Source of the DNA: CAWKEY01 sp963848675
GTDB taxonomy: Bacteria > Pseudomonadota > Gammaproteobacteria > Methylococcales > Methylomonadaceae
Length of the DNA: 64,000 nt
Direction of reading: 5' to 3'
Assembly: GCA_963848675.1 (NCBI GenBank)
Contig: CAWKEY010000070.1
Span: 1-64,000, forward strand
Under the pieces are notes generated by a model that saw only the letters and a program-made list of their open reading frames with translations, made no database searches and was not told the DNA's origin. Below, in pieces: positions 52,320-60,674 of the stretch. A program made the position numbers and the translations under genes. The stretch's first letter is position 1, and each line of letters starts with the position of its first letter.

Positions 52320-52740
52320 GCAAGCGCGCGGATGGGTGTAATTCAGTTCCGGCAACGAGCGTTTTTGACATCGTTTGGTAATGCCTTTTATGGCAAAACT
52401 TGAGCAGCGTTAAGTTCGTCATTGCATGGCCGGGATTCTGGGGCTGTTTGGGTGGTACTGAATTTATAGTATTATTAATGCCATCATTTCCCGGGCAATG
52501 CGGCTTGAGCAGCTCAAGCCTCCACTAACCATTTTAAGCAAACCTTATTCAAGCAGGCCGAAAGGCGTGGCTGCACTTTTCCATAATGGTATTTAGGGTC
52601 GCTTGTTTTGCATATTTTTTCGATGGACAGTGGTCATGCGGACAAGGCCTTCCGGTCACTGTTTTATGGCCAAGTGCTTCGCTACTTGGTTGCCTGGCAA
52701 GTCACGGCTAAAGAATTTATTTTTTCATTTAGGAATATAT
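52320..52740 (+). other. Leader region of the Na+/H+ antiporter gene
   Basis: A 421-bp non-coding region. I see no gene; a frame open from 52603 lacks a ribosome binding site. The last 115 bp fold into two consecutive stems, listed separately. Confidence 0.5.
52627..52689 (+). promoter_or_regulatory. Two tandem hairpins before the antiporter gene
   Basis: Stem 1: ACAGTG (52627-52632) with CACTGT (52657-52662), with further GG/CC pairing inside, followed by TTTTATGG. Stem 2: CCAAGT (52670-52675) with ACTTGG (52684-52689), loop GCTTCGCT. Position upstream of an ion antiporter suggests a cis-regulatory RNA, but I could not match it to a known riboswitch class. Confidence 0.4.
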
Positions 52741-54858
52741 ATGAATTTAGATGTGTTTTTATCGCTGTTCAGCTTAATGCTGGTATCCCTTGGAGTTTTT
52801 ATTTTATCGAAGAAACTCCACATCCCTTATACCGTGTTGCTGGTCATTTCCGGTTCCCTGCTGGTGCCGATTTCGCATATCGAATTCTTTTCCTTTGTCA
52901 CCAGTTTTGAGTTGACGCCGGAGTTATTGTTTTTCGTGTTTCTGCCGATTCTGATCTTCGAATCTGCCTACAACATGAACATCCGCAGCGTAACCGAGAA
53001 TATTTACTCCATTGGCCTGCTCGCCGTGGTTGGGATGATTGTGTCCACGTTGTTCATCGGGATCGTCGGCTATTACGCGTTTCAGTTGGCTGGATTGGAA
53101 GTGCCGATGCTGGCCTTGTTGCTGTTCGGCGCTATTATTTCCTCGACTGACCCGGTGGCGGTATTGGCGCTGTTCAAGGAATATGGCGCACCGAAACGGT
53201 TGACGCTGATCTTCGAGGGCGAGAGCTTGTTCAACGATGCGACCGGTTTTGCCGCTTTTCTGGTGGTGCTGGAGTTGCTGCAACATGGCTATCACGGCGC
53301 CGACTCGGCAATACACGCGCTGGCTTCATTTTTTATCATGCTGGCTGGCGGTATTATTTTCGGGATGCTAATGGGGTTCTTATTCGCCAAGCTGATTGAA
53401 TTGGCCAAAGGCAACGAGCATCTGGAAATTACCTTAACCTTGCTGGTTGCCCACTTTACTTTTGTTCTGGCCGAAGTTATCTCCGAAAACCTGGTCATTT
53501 ATGGCCAGGAAATACGCCTGTCTTCGATTATCGCCACGCTGACCGCCTCGATGGTGATCGGCAATTACGGACGCTATAAAATGTCTCCGTCCGTTGAAGA
53601 ATATATGGAAAAATTCTGGGGCTATTTTGCCTTTGTTGCCAACTCATTGGTATTTATCTTGATGGGACTGTTGTTCGCCGATTTGTCCATCAACCTGGAT
53701 GTGGCTATTTGGTATATCTTGCTGGCCATTGCTGTGGTCGTGGTGGGGCGTGGTGTGTCCATTTATCCGCTCATGTGGTTACTCAACAAAACTGGCAAGG
53801 AAGAAAAAATTCCATCCAGCTGGATGCATTTATTGGCATGGGGCAGTTTGCGCGGGTCGCTGGCGGTGATCATGGTGCTGTTAATTCCGAATGACCTGAC
53901 CATACCGGGCTGGGCGTTTGATTTTACGCTCAAACAGTTTATCGCCGCGGTCACTATCGGCAGTATTTATTTTACCTTGCTGGTAAAAGCGACGACTATC
54001 GGTAAAGTCATGCATGCACTCGGAATTGATGCGCTGACGCCGGAGGAACAAGTCGGATATCATAAAAGCAAGGCGCAGATGTATGATGAATCCTTGCAGA
54101 AATTGAACGAGCTCTTTAAAAGTCAGCTGTTAAATGAAGAGCAGTACGAGGCCTATCAGCGTCATTACCAGAAGCTTTATCAAAATGCCTGTCTCAAGTG
54201 TAAGGAAACCATCGGCGACTCGAGCGATTTGATTGAAAACATGTTGCGTATCTATGTACTGGGCATCGAAAAAGGTGAATTGAAGGAAATCTTTCAACGC
54301 GGTGAAGCCAGTGAGAAAATTTATAAAAAAATCTTCAATATGCTGAGCATACAAACGGAGCGAATTGAACGAGGCCGCGCGCAAGTCGCTTCAGCAAATG
54401 AACATTTTCCCATCGATGGTATGGAGCGGCTGGTGCTGTTGTTAAGCCGTATGGCGTTCTGGCGCGATCACTCGTTTAAGCCGGAAGAGCTTTATCTGTA
54501 CTATCGGACATTGAATCAACTGATCGGACGTGTCGTTGAACAGCTGACTACCCTGAATAGTTCCGACCTCAGTGAAATTTTTAACGATAAATCCGCACTC
54601 GAGACCTTGCTTGCGCTTTATCAAGACTTACACATGAATACCGCGCGCAAAATGAAGGGCTTGTTGAAGACCAACCCCGCCTTGTTAAATCGTTTAAACA
54701 GAGATACAGCAGAGCTGTCGCTGCACGCAGCGCAAATGGAAACCCTAAGCGAGTTGCATAAAAATGAAGTCATCACCAGCAAACTCTACATCATGTTGAA
54801 TCATGAATTGCAGGAAAAAACCGCCAGTGAGGCCGGGTTACCGTCAGCACGCTTGTAA
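52741..54858 (+). CDS. CPA1-family Na+/H+ antiporter (NhaP type)
   Basis: The chosen ATG, preceded by AGGA, gives 705 residues. About 12 membrane helices (1-430) include the family motifs FLPILIFESAYNMN, SSTDPVAVLALFKEYG and EGESLFNDATGF, whose N-D pair forms the ion site, and AWGSLRGSLAVIM. The long cytosolic tail (about 440-705) is helical and charged, probably regulatory. It exchanges Na+ or K+ for H+. Being near an N-type ATPase, it may belong to the same sodium or pH physiology, though they are not one operon. Longer starts upstream lack conservation. Confidence 0.9.
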   Translation: MNLDVFLSLFSLMLVSLGVFILSKKLHIPYTVLLVISGSLLVPISHIEFFSFVTSFELTPELLFFVFLPILIFESAYNMNIRSVTENIYSIGLLAVVGMIVSTLFIGIVGYYAFQLAGLEVPMLALLLFGAIISSTDPVAVLALFKEYGAPKRLTLIFEGESLFNDATGFAAFLVVLELLQHGYHGADSAIHALASFFIMLAGGIIFGMLMGFLFAKLIELAKGNEHLEITLTLLVAHFTFVLAEVISENLVIYGQEIRLSSIIATLTASMVIGNYGRYKMSPSVEEYMEKFWGYFAFVANSLVFILMGLLFADLSINLDVAIWYILLAIAVVVVGRGVSIYPLMWLLNKTGKEEKIPSSWMHLLAWGSLRGSLAVIMVLLIPNDLTIPGWAFDFTLKQFIAAVTIGSIYFTLLVKATTIGKVMHALGIDALTPEEQVGYHKSKAQMYDESLQKLNELFKSQLLNEEQYEAYQRHYQKLYQNACLKCKETIGDSSDLIENMLRIYVLGIEKGELKEIFQRGEASEKIYKKIFNMLSIQTERIERGRAQVASANEHFPIDGMERLVLLLSRMAFWRDHSFKPEELYLYYRTLNQLIGRVVEQLTTLNSSDLSEIFNDKSALETLLALYQDLHMNTARKMKGLLKTNPALLNRLNRDTAELSLHAAQMETLSELHKNEVITSKLYIMLNHELQEKTASEAGLPSARL

Positions 54859-55071
54859 ATTGAGCAACAGGCTTGGCGATTTTGAACAGTCCATCCCTAG
54901 AATGAGCCGGGAGGCGACGCTTTTCGGTTAAGCAAGCGGCGGTTAAGTCATGGGGATGGCAAGTCTGTTTATCCTTTAGCTTTCCGCAAAAAATATGCCC
55001 TCTTGGCTTGTATTATCAAATTGATTCAACGATAATGGCCGTCCTTTAGCCGTCGAGGCTGATTGTGTAAT

Positions 55072-55183
<112 letters not shown>

Positions 55184-55207
55184 CCACTACTATCATTCGA
55201 GCCTGCA

Positions 55208-56831
55208 ATGAATTACCAGGTTCTCGCCAGAAAATGGCGTCCTCATAATTTCACAGAAGTTGTCGGACAAGAGCATGTCGTCAAATCGTTAATGAACGCT
55301 TTGCAGCATGATCGGCTTCACCATGCCTATTTATTTACCGGAACCCGCGGCGTAGGCAAAACCACCATTGCCAGAATCCTGGCCAAAGCCATTAATTGCG
55401 AAAATCTTCAGGCTTTTAATCCCTGTGGCGAATGCGCTGTTTGCCGTGATCTCGATGAAGGCCGGTTTCTGGATTTGATCGAAGTCGATGCGGCATCGCG
55501 CACCAAAGTCGAAGATACCCGCGATTTGCTGGACAACGTTCAATACGCACCCAATCAAGGACGTTACAAGGTCTATTTGATTGACGAGGTGCACATGCTG
55601 TCCGGGCATAGTTTCAACGCCTTGTTGAAAACCCTGGAAGAACCGCCGCCGCATGTCAAGTTTCTGCTGGCCACCACCGATCCGCACAAAATTCCGGTGA
55701 CCGTGTTGTCGCGTTGCCTGCAGTTCAATCTGAAGCGCTTGCTGCCGGGTCAGATATTTAAACAGATGGAATTTATTCTCGGCGAGGAAAACATTGAAGC
55801 GGAGGCGGCGGCATTAAAATTATTGTCTCGCGCCGCTGACGGCAGTATGCGCGACGGTTTAAGTCTGTTGGATCAGGCTATTGTTTATGGCAATGGCAAG
55901 GTCAGTGCAGAAACTGTCAGCGCCATGCTCGGCACCGTGGCCCAGCAACCGGTTGAAGACATTTTAACCGCGCTGGCTCAATGCCGATGCCGCGGCAATC
56001 CTTGATAAGATCAACGAAATTGCCGATTTGACTCCTGATTTCAGCGATGTCTTGCAGCAGATTTTGCAGGTGCTGCACCGCGTGGCGCTGGTGCAGCACC
56101 TGCCGTCGGCGCTGGATCAGGATTTTGATGTGGACATGATTGGGGCCCTGGCGGCGCAGCTTACACCCGAAGATGTTCAGTTGTATTATCAGATCGGTTT
56201 GCTCGGGCAGAAGGACTTGGACTTGGCGCCAGATCCGCGCAGCGGTTTTGAAATGGTCATGCTGCGTATGCTGACCTTCAGGCCGGTCACTACGGCATCA
56301 AAACCCGCTAAACCGGCGCCGGTTCGGGAGCTTATCAACAGCACCGCTGCACAGCCTGCTTCTGGTCAGCAGCAACCTGTTTATAAACCGCCGGTAACCG
56401 GGCAGGCAGCAATCATCGCTGAACAAAGCCCCCAGGACGGCGTGGCTACAAAACCCAATACGCAGTGGGCGGAAATGATTGCGGCAATGAAGCTGAGCGG
56501 CTTGACCAAAGAGCTGGCTAATAATTGTATGCTGGTGCATATTGACGATAAAATTTGTACCTTGATTTTGGATGCGGGGCACAAGCAAATTCGCAGCCCC
56601 GTCACCGAAGAAAAATTGCAAAAGGCTTTGCAGGCCTACCGGGGAACCCCGCTTAAACTGGTGATCAATACCGAAAAAGCAGCCATTGAAACGCCGGCTG
56701 TGCAATTGGCAAAAGAACGCGAAGACCGGCAGCAGGCTGCCGTTGACGCCATTCATTCAGATGAAAATATTCAGGCTTTAAAAGAACATTTCGACGCACG
56801 GGTTTTGCCCGGCACGATAGAGCCTGTGTGA
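55208..56831 (+). CDS. dnaX: DNA polymerase III subunits gamma/tau, with a 1-nt frameshift
   Basis: DnaX is the clamp-loader motor. The start MNYQVLARKWRPHNFTEVVG is canonical. Walker A GTRGVGKTT, the zinc module CGECAVC, Walker B VYLIDEVHML and SRC sensor (LSRCLQFNLKRL) are present. After GTVAQQPVEDILTALA the frame is lost: an extra C near 55979 leads to a stop at 56005. One base over, the sequence continues correctly (NADAAAILDKINEIADLTPD) to 56831, for about 540 residues. As dnaX is essential, a sequence error is the likeliest cause; the site lacks the A-AAA-AAG heptamer used for programmed -1 shifts. Confidence 0.88.
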
Positions 56832-56851
56832 CCACAGATTGGAGAAATAAC

Positions 56852-57175
56852 ATGAAAAACGCACTGGGCAACATCATGCAGCAAGCCCAAAAAATGCAGG
56901 AAGACATCAAAAAAGCCCAGGAAGACATCGCCGCCATGCAAGTGATGGGCGAATCCGGCGGCGGCCTGGTGACCATATTGATGACCGGTAAGCGCGAAGC
57001 CAGAAAAGTCACTATTGACCCCTCTTTGCTGGGTGAAGACAAGGACATGCTGGAAGACCTGGTTGCGGCCGCTATCAATGATGCCGTCAACAAAGTCGCA
57101 AAAATGAAAAAAGAAAAAATGGCCGATATTACCGCCGGAATCCCATTGCCTCCAGGATTCCAGCTGCCGTTTTAA
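56852..57175 (+). CDS. ybaB: YbaB/EbfC nucleoid-associated protein
   Basis: A 107-residue DNA-binding protein. The ATG giving MKNALGNIMQQAQKMQEDIK has GGAGA upstream, so I prefer it to an ATG overlapping dnaX. A long N-terminal helix is followed by GGGLVTILMTGKREARKVTI and a C-terminal helical hairpin. YbaB binds DNA as a dimer and may help recombination repair. The dnaX-ybaB-recR order is conserved in gammaproteobacteria. Confidence 0.93.
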   Translation: MKNALGNIMQQAQKMQEDIKKAQEDIAAMQVMGESGGGLVTILMTGKREARKVTIDPSLLGEDKDMLEDLVAAAINDAVNKVAKMKKEKMADITAGIPLPPGFQLPF

Positions 57176-57176
57176 C

Positions 57177-57773
57177 ATGCAAAAAAAAGGTTTGTTAGGG
57201 CAGTTGATGCAGACTTTATGCTGTTTGCCCGGGGTGGGCCCCAAAACCGCACAACGCATGGCCTTTCAGTTGCTGCAACGGGACCGCAACAGCGCCAGAA
57301 CCCTGGCCGAAACCCTGTTGCGGGCCGTTGAAGAAATCGGCTATTGCCGGCACTGCCGCACCCTGACCGAAGGCGATTGCTGCGCTATTTGCGAAGATAA
57401 ATCAAGAGATGATGCTAGCCTCTGCATCGTTGAAAGCCCCGCGGACGTCTGGATTGTGGAGCAGGCGAGCGTATTCAAGGGCCGTTATTTTGTGCTGCAC
57501 GGGCGCTTGTCGCCGCTGGATGGCATAGGTCCCTATGAACTGGGTCTGGAACTGCTGGAACAACGTCTGGCAAGCGGCGACATCAAGGAATTGATACTGG
57601 CCACCAACTCGACCGTAGAAGGCGAGGCCACCGCCTATTTTATCGGCGAACTGGCTAGAAAGCATCAGGTGCAGGCCAGCCGTATTGCCCACGGCGTGCC
57701 GATGGGCGGCGAGCTCGAATATATTGACAGCGGCACCCTGTCGCACGCCTTTAAAGGGCGCAAAGAGATATAA
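57177..57773 (+). CDS. recR: Recombination mediator RecR
   Basis: RecR works with RecO (and RecF) to load RecA on gapped DNA. The 198-residue protein has a helix-hairpin-helix start (LPGVGPKTAQRMAFQLL), a zinc finger (CRHCRTLTEGDCCAIC) and a Toprim domain (IVESPADVWIVEQ ... LILATNSTVEGEAT). One base separates it from the ybaB stop. Length and motifs are canonical. Confidence 0.95.
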   Translation: MQKKGLLGQLMQTLCCLPGVGPKTAQRMAFQLLQRDRNSARTLAETLLRAVEEIGYCRHCRTLTEGDCCAICEDKSRDDASLCIVESPADVWIVEQASVFKGRYFVLHGRLSPLDGIGPYELGLELLEQRLASGDIKELILATNSTVEGEATAYFIGELARKHQVQASRIAHGVPMGGELEYIDSGTLSHAFKGRKEI

Positions 57774-57777
57774 AATT

Positions 57778-57833
57778 AGGTTTAAGGTTCAAGGTTTAAG
57801 GTTCAAGGTTCAAGGTTCAAGGTTCAAGGTTCA
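57778..57833 (+). repeat. Heptanucleotide tandem repeat (AGGTTCA)n
   Basis: Eight head-to-tail 7-bp units, six AGGTTCA and two AGGTTTA, between recR and the HIT gene. The array runs directly into AGGGG, the probable ribosome binding site of the HIT gene, so changes in copy number would alter the leader length. Confidence 0.9.
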
Positions 57834-57844
57834 AGGGGAAAATT

Positions 57845-58183
57845 ATGTCAGATTGTTTGTTTTGCAAAATGGTTGCCGGAGAGATCAAGCCGGATGTGGT
57901 CTATGAAGATGATCAGGTTTTAGCGTTCAGAGACATAAACCCGCAGGCTCCGGTGCATATTCTGATTATTCCCAAGGCGCATATTCCCACCCTGAATGAC
58001 CTGGAAGATGGCCCAGTGGCCAGCCGCTTATTGCAAACGGCCGTCAAGCTGGCCGAACGGGAAGGCATCGCGGAAGAAGGCTACAGAACAGTATTCAACT
58101 GCAACCAGAACGCCGGACAGGCTGTTTATCACCTGCATTTGCATCTTTTAGGCGGCCGCCCGCTGCACTGGCCGCCGGGTTAA
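57845..58183 (+). CDS. hinT: HIT-family nucleotide hydrolase (HinT-like)
   Basis: The 112-residue protein has the histidine-triad motif HLHLHLLGG near its C-terminus and the family N-terminus DCLFCKMVAGEIKPDVVYED. HinT-type enzymes hydrolyse adenosine phosphoramidates such as AMP-lysine. The first residues also show C-x2-C, common in bacterial HIT proteins. Ribosome binding site AGGGG lies 6 bases before the ATG. Confidence 0.93.
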   Translation: MSDCLFCKMVAGEIKPDVVYEDDQVLAFRDINPQAPVHILIIPKAHIPTLNDLEDGPVASRLLQTAVKLAEREGIAEEGYRTVFNCNQNAGQAVYHLHLHLLGGRPLHWPPG

Positions 58184-58416
58184 TGAAGGGCTTCTTTCAG
58201 GATTTTGGGCAAAGGCTGACATGCTATGGGCATTAACAGCATTGTGCAGAATTTAAAGTGCTGATCCCAATAAAAGCACAACCTATCGGCATTATCCGGA
58301 AACTGCTTTTTATGTGTTTTTACAGGATATCCCGTTTAGAAAGCCAGGGTTTAAATGGTATTCTTGTCAACTGAGGACGAGAGTAGTGCAAGATAACCAG
58401 ACCTAGATAATAATTT

Positions 58417-58423
58417 GTTAGGC
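58417..58423 (+). other. Integron-type core site (GTTAGGC) before the cassette
   Basis: GTTAGGC fits the integrase core GTTRRRY. It lies 17 bp before the ATG of the cassette gene, as expected for a cassette junction. No matching upstream arm (RYYYAAC) was found, so this may be the worn end of another attC. Confidence 0.5.
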
Positions 58424-58440
58424 AATACAAACGAGAGCTA

Positions 58441-59298
58441 ATGACAAAGCTAAAAACTGAACATACAAAGACGAGTTTACTTTTAGGTATCGGCGCACTT
58501 CTTTCAGTTCTCATCTTGAGTGCATTTACCTACTTGGCATATACGAAAAATCTACTCAGCCTCCCTATCAATGAAATTGGCGACTCGCTATCTGGATTTG
58601 CAGGATTTTTAGCGTTTCTCTGGCTCACAATAACTGTCATTTTGCAAAGCACCGAGCTTAGGCTACAAAGAGAAGAAGTTTCCGGACTTAAAAATATTAC
58701 TGAAGATCAAGCTAATAGCCTTAAGCAATCGACAAAAATTCAAGGCCTTTCTTATTTGAGATCAAAACAACACGATAGTGAAACAGCACTTGCAAACATT
58801 AATAAAGAAACTGGTGAATGTGTTGAATTGTTTTTGCAGAAGTTTAGTGAATTTGAGTACGCCTACGAATTTAAGCGAAAACCAGAAGCAGGAATTGAAC
58901 ATATCTTAGCCTACTTTATAAACCCTGATGCAATAATAGAAAAAAACCAGAGACTTGATATTTCTTTGCTGCGCACAGATTTTCAATATGAATCATATGT
59001 TTTGCTGCAAGATATTATGTACAGAATGGAAAGGGTGTGGGAAATACTATCTCCTCTTCGTGAATATTCTATTCTTGTAGGCGTGCAAGCCGATCAAAAA
59101 TCATGGGAAGTTTGCTTAGGTGTCGATTGGTACGAAAAACACTATAGGCCTGTTGCAATGGTAATGAAATGGTTGGCAGAAATTATATCGAGGGGTGGAA
59201 TAGCAAACGATTTTGTAACTTCAATTATAAAATCGTATGCTGATGATCCGATTGAAGGAAGTGCCTTTGGAATCAATAAAATAAATCCTGAGAATTAA
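58441..59298 (+). CDS. Cassette-borne two-helix membrane protein of unknown function
   Basis: The 285-residue protein has two membrane helices (about 12-34 and 48-67) and a coiled-coil stretch (STELRLQREEVSGLKNI onward). The rest is a mostly helical cytosolic domain. The pattern GDSLSGFAGFLAFLWLTITV followed by LQ-x-TELRLQREE resembles proteins often labelled 'putative phage abortive infection protein', but I cannot confirm this. It lies between an integron core site and a full attC, and is visibly more AT-rich than neighbours. It is most likely a horizontally acquired gene cassette. Defence is possible. Confidence 0.75.
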   Translation: MTKLKTEHTKTSLLLGIGALLSVLILSAFTYLAYTKNLLSLPINEIGDSLSGFAGFLAFLWLTITVILQSTELRLQREEVSGLKNITEDQANSLKQSTKIQGLSYLRSKQHDSETALANINKETGECVELFLQKFSEFEYAYEFKRKPEAGIEHILAYFINPDAIIEKNQRLDISLLRTDFQYESYVLLQDIMYRMERVWEILSPLREYSILVGVQADQKSWEVCLGVDWYEKHYRPVAMVMKWLAEIISRGGIANDFVTSIIKSYADDPIEGSAFGINKINPEN

Positions 59299-59332
59299 TT
59301 TTATGTGTTTTTCATTCCATGCTTAATATGCG

Positions 59333-59469
59333 GCCTAACAAGTCAGTCAAAGGGACGCGCCGCCCGTTGGCGGTTTTGAAGTTTCGTTTTTTATCAAGGT
59401 TTGGGGCTTCGTTTGGCTTCCCTTAGCGGCGCGTCCCTTAGCGGCGCGCCCCTTACCGTAACGTTAAGC
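59333..59469 (+). mobile_element. Integron attC recombination site
   Basis: It starts with GCCTAAC (R'', RYYYAAC) and ends with GTTAAGC (R', GTTRRRY). The arms AAGGGACGCGCCGC (59350-59363) and GCGGCGCGTCCCTT (59426-59439) are perfectly complementary, as in the folded attC hairpin. The right arm is partly duplicated (59441-59454). The size, 137 bp, fits the longer attC class. No integrase gene is in the window. Confidence 0.85.
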
Positions 59470-59479
59470 TTTAAGAGAT

Positions 59480-59593
59480 ATGGAAAATAGTCAAATCATC
59501 GATCTACTCAATGGAATTCTTTCTGAGGTTGCAGAACCAAATAGCTATGCAGCATCGGAAAGATTTGCTGGGTTGAGGGAGGTAACTCGGTAA
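59480..59593 (+). CDS. Short cassette ORF, probably truncated
   Basis: A 37-codon frame starts 10 bp after the attC core, the usual position of a cassette gene: MENSQIIDLLNGILSEVAEP and on. It stops exactly where a palindromic repeat begins (TAA-GGCGCAAT), so the original gene was probably longer and lost its 3' part when the repeat arrived. No family recognised. Confidence 0.45.
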   Translation: MENSQIIDLLNGILSEVAEPNSYAASERFAGLREVTR

Positions 59594-59735
59594 GGCGCAA
59601 TCCATAGGGCGTCAATAGGCTTTAGCCGTATTGCGCCGCATGAAATGCAAAGTGCATAGGTTGGGCTAAATATAATGAAGCCCAACAAATCGGAGTCCTA
59701 AATGTTGGGCTTCGCTCCCGCTCTATCCAACCAAC
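59594..59735. repeat. Nested palindromic intergenic repeat
   Basis: GGCGCAAT (59594-59601) and ATTGCGCC (59630-59637) form one hairpin. A second unit has GGTTGGGCT, AGCCCAAC, TGTTGGGCTTCG and TCCAACC between 59659 and 59732, the palindromic 'TTGGGCTTCG' type often scattered in proteobacterial genomes. Confidence 0.65.
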
Positions 59736-59776
59736 TAAATTATTTACCTGATTTTGGTGTTGGGTGAAAGAAAAAT

Positions 59777-60016
59777 ATGAGTCCTACAATATTTAGAGAA
59801 AGCGGGTATAGATTTTTCTTCTTTTCAAGGGAAGAAGAGCGAATGCATGTTCATGTGGTTTCAGGAGATGGCGAAGCAAAATTTTGGCTTGAGCCAGAAA
59901 TTGAACTTGCAATAAATCATCATTACTCAAGAAATCAATTGAAAGAAATCGAATCATTAGTGGAGGTTCATTACAATGAGCTCATTGGCGCATGGCAACA
60001 GCACTTTAGCGGTTGA
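59777..60016 (+). CDS. DUF4160 protein
   Basis: The 79-residue protein has the DUF4160 hallmarks FFFFSREEERMHVHV (conserved R-x-H-x-H-V) and GEAKFWLEPEIELA. It overlaps the next gene, a DUF2442 protein, by 41 bp. The pair occurs widely on mobile islands and is suspected to be a toxin-antitoxin-like module, though activity is not established. Ribosome binding site weak. Confidence 0.85.
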   Translation: MSPTIFRESGYRFFFFSREEERMHVHVVSGDGEAKFWLEPEIELAINHHYSRNQLKEIESLVEVHYNELIGAWQQHFSG

Positions 60017-60248
60017 GGTTACCAACATCACAACGCATGGAGTATGGCTTTTAGCTCACAATAAGGAGCTGTTCATGCCCTATGATTATTTCCCCTGGTT
60101 TAAAGATCAGGCTGTTAAATCGATTATCAATGTAGAGGAGCAATCCTCCGGTCATTTCTATTGGCCTGATATTGATGTTGATTTAACAGAAGAAATAATT
60201 GAACATCCGGAGCGTTTCCCACTAAAAGCAAAAGAAAATAGCAAGTAG
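59976..60248 (+). CDS. DUF2442 protein
   Basis: The 90-residue partner of the DUF4160 gene has TTHGVWLLAHNKELFMPYDY and PWFKDQAVKSIINVE, with the WPDIDVDLTEE motif typical of DUF2442. The last codons (AGC AAG TAG) are the first bases of a REP element, so the original C-terminus may have been altered by its arrival. The start could also lie further downstream. Confidence 0.82.
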   Translation: MSSLAHGNSTLAVEVTNITTHGVWLLAHNKELFMPYDYFPWFKDQAVKSIINVEEQSSGHFYWPDIDVDLTEEIIEHPERFPLKAKENSK

Positions 60249-60276
60249 CCCGTATGCAACGTTAGCGGAATACGGG
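60240..60276 (+). repeat. REP element, left copy
   Basis: AGCAAGTAGCCCGTATGCAA, then a hairpin closing with ATACGGG (stem CCCGTAT/ATACGGG, 60249-60276). It is repeated in inverted orientation at 60573-60607, beyond the transposase relic. Confidence 0.8.
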
Positions 60277-60291
60277 TTAAAAGCGGGGAAA

Positions 60292-60540
60292 GCCGGAGCC
60301 AAAAATAAACGGGGTGAATACGATGTTTGGCAAAAGCGTTTCTAGGAACATACGATAAGGGACGAAACCGATTATTTTCGACATTTGGATTATATTCATT
60401 ACAACCCCGTCAAACACGGCCTAGTTCAATCCGTCGCACATTGGCAGTATTCTTCTTTTCATAGATATGTTCGAGATGGCATTTTGCCTAGAAATTGGGC
60501 AGGTACAAAAGAGCTACAGGCTATGGATGTTCGAGAATGA
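60292..60540 (+). pseudogene. REP-associated tyrosine transposase (RAYT) relic
   Basis: The frame reads KRGEYDVWQKRF, an in-frame TAG, then EHTIRDETDYFRHL, YIHYNPVKHGLV and HWQYSSFHRYVRDGILPRNW. This is the C-terminal third of a Y1/TnpA_REP transposase. The stop replaces a tryptophan codon (RFWEH in the family). The N-terminal catalytic HUH part is missing. It lies between two inverted REPs, the element's substrates. Confidence 0.85.
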
Positions 60541-60572
60541 ACCATAAATTACAAGTCAGGTGGTTGTTTTCC

Positions 60573-60607
60573 TGTATTCCGCTCGCCCTGCATGCGGGCT
60601 ACTTGCT
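60573..60607 (-). repeat. REP element, right copy (inverted)
   Basis: Its reverse complement starts AGCAAGTAGCCCGCATGCAG and continues GCGGAATACA. It matches the left copy except in the loop, so the RAYT relic is bounded by an inverted REP pair. Confidence 0.78.
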
Positions 60608-60674
60608 GGACGCGTAGCATAAGCTACCTTAGGTCATGGCTCGTACCAGAAACACTTTTTAAGAAGGTAAATAT

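Noticed and set aside
52603..52740. 46-residue N-terminal extension of the antiporter
   Set aside because: It covers the hairpin leader, lacks a ribosome binding site, and the later ATG has AGGA and gives the family-typical hydrophobic start.
55975..56005. Programmed -1 frameshift of the E. coli dnaX type
   Set aside because: No A-AAA-AAG heptamer, the position is far too early, and a +1 change is needed instead.
57778..57833. CRISPR-like array
   Set aside because: The units are 7 bp and directly abutting, with no spacers; this is a simple tandem repeat.
57685..57906. 73-codon plus-strand frame across the heptamer array
   Set aside because: It overlaps recR and the HIT gene in another frame; its repeating residues simply reflect the 7-bp repeat.
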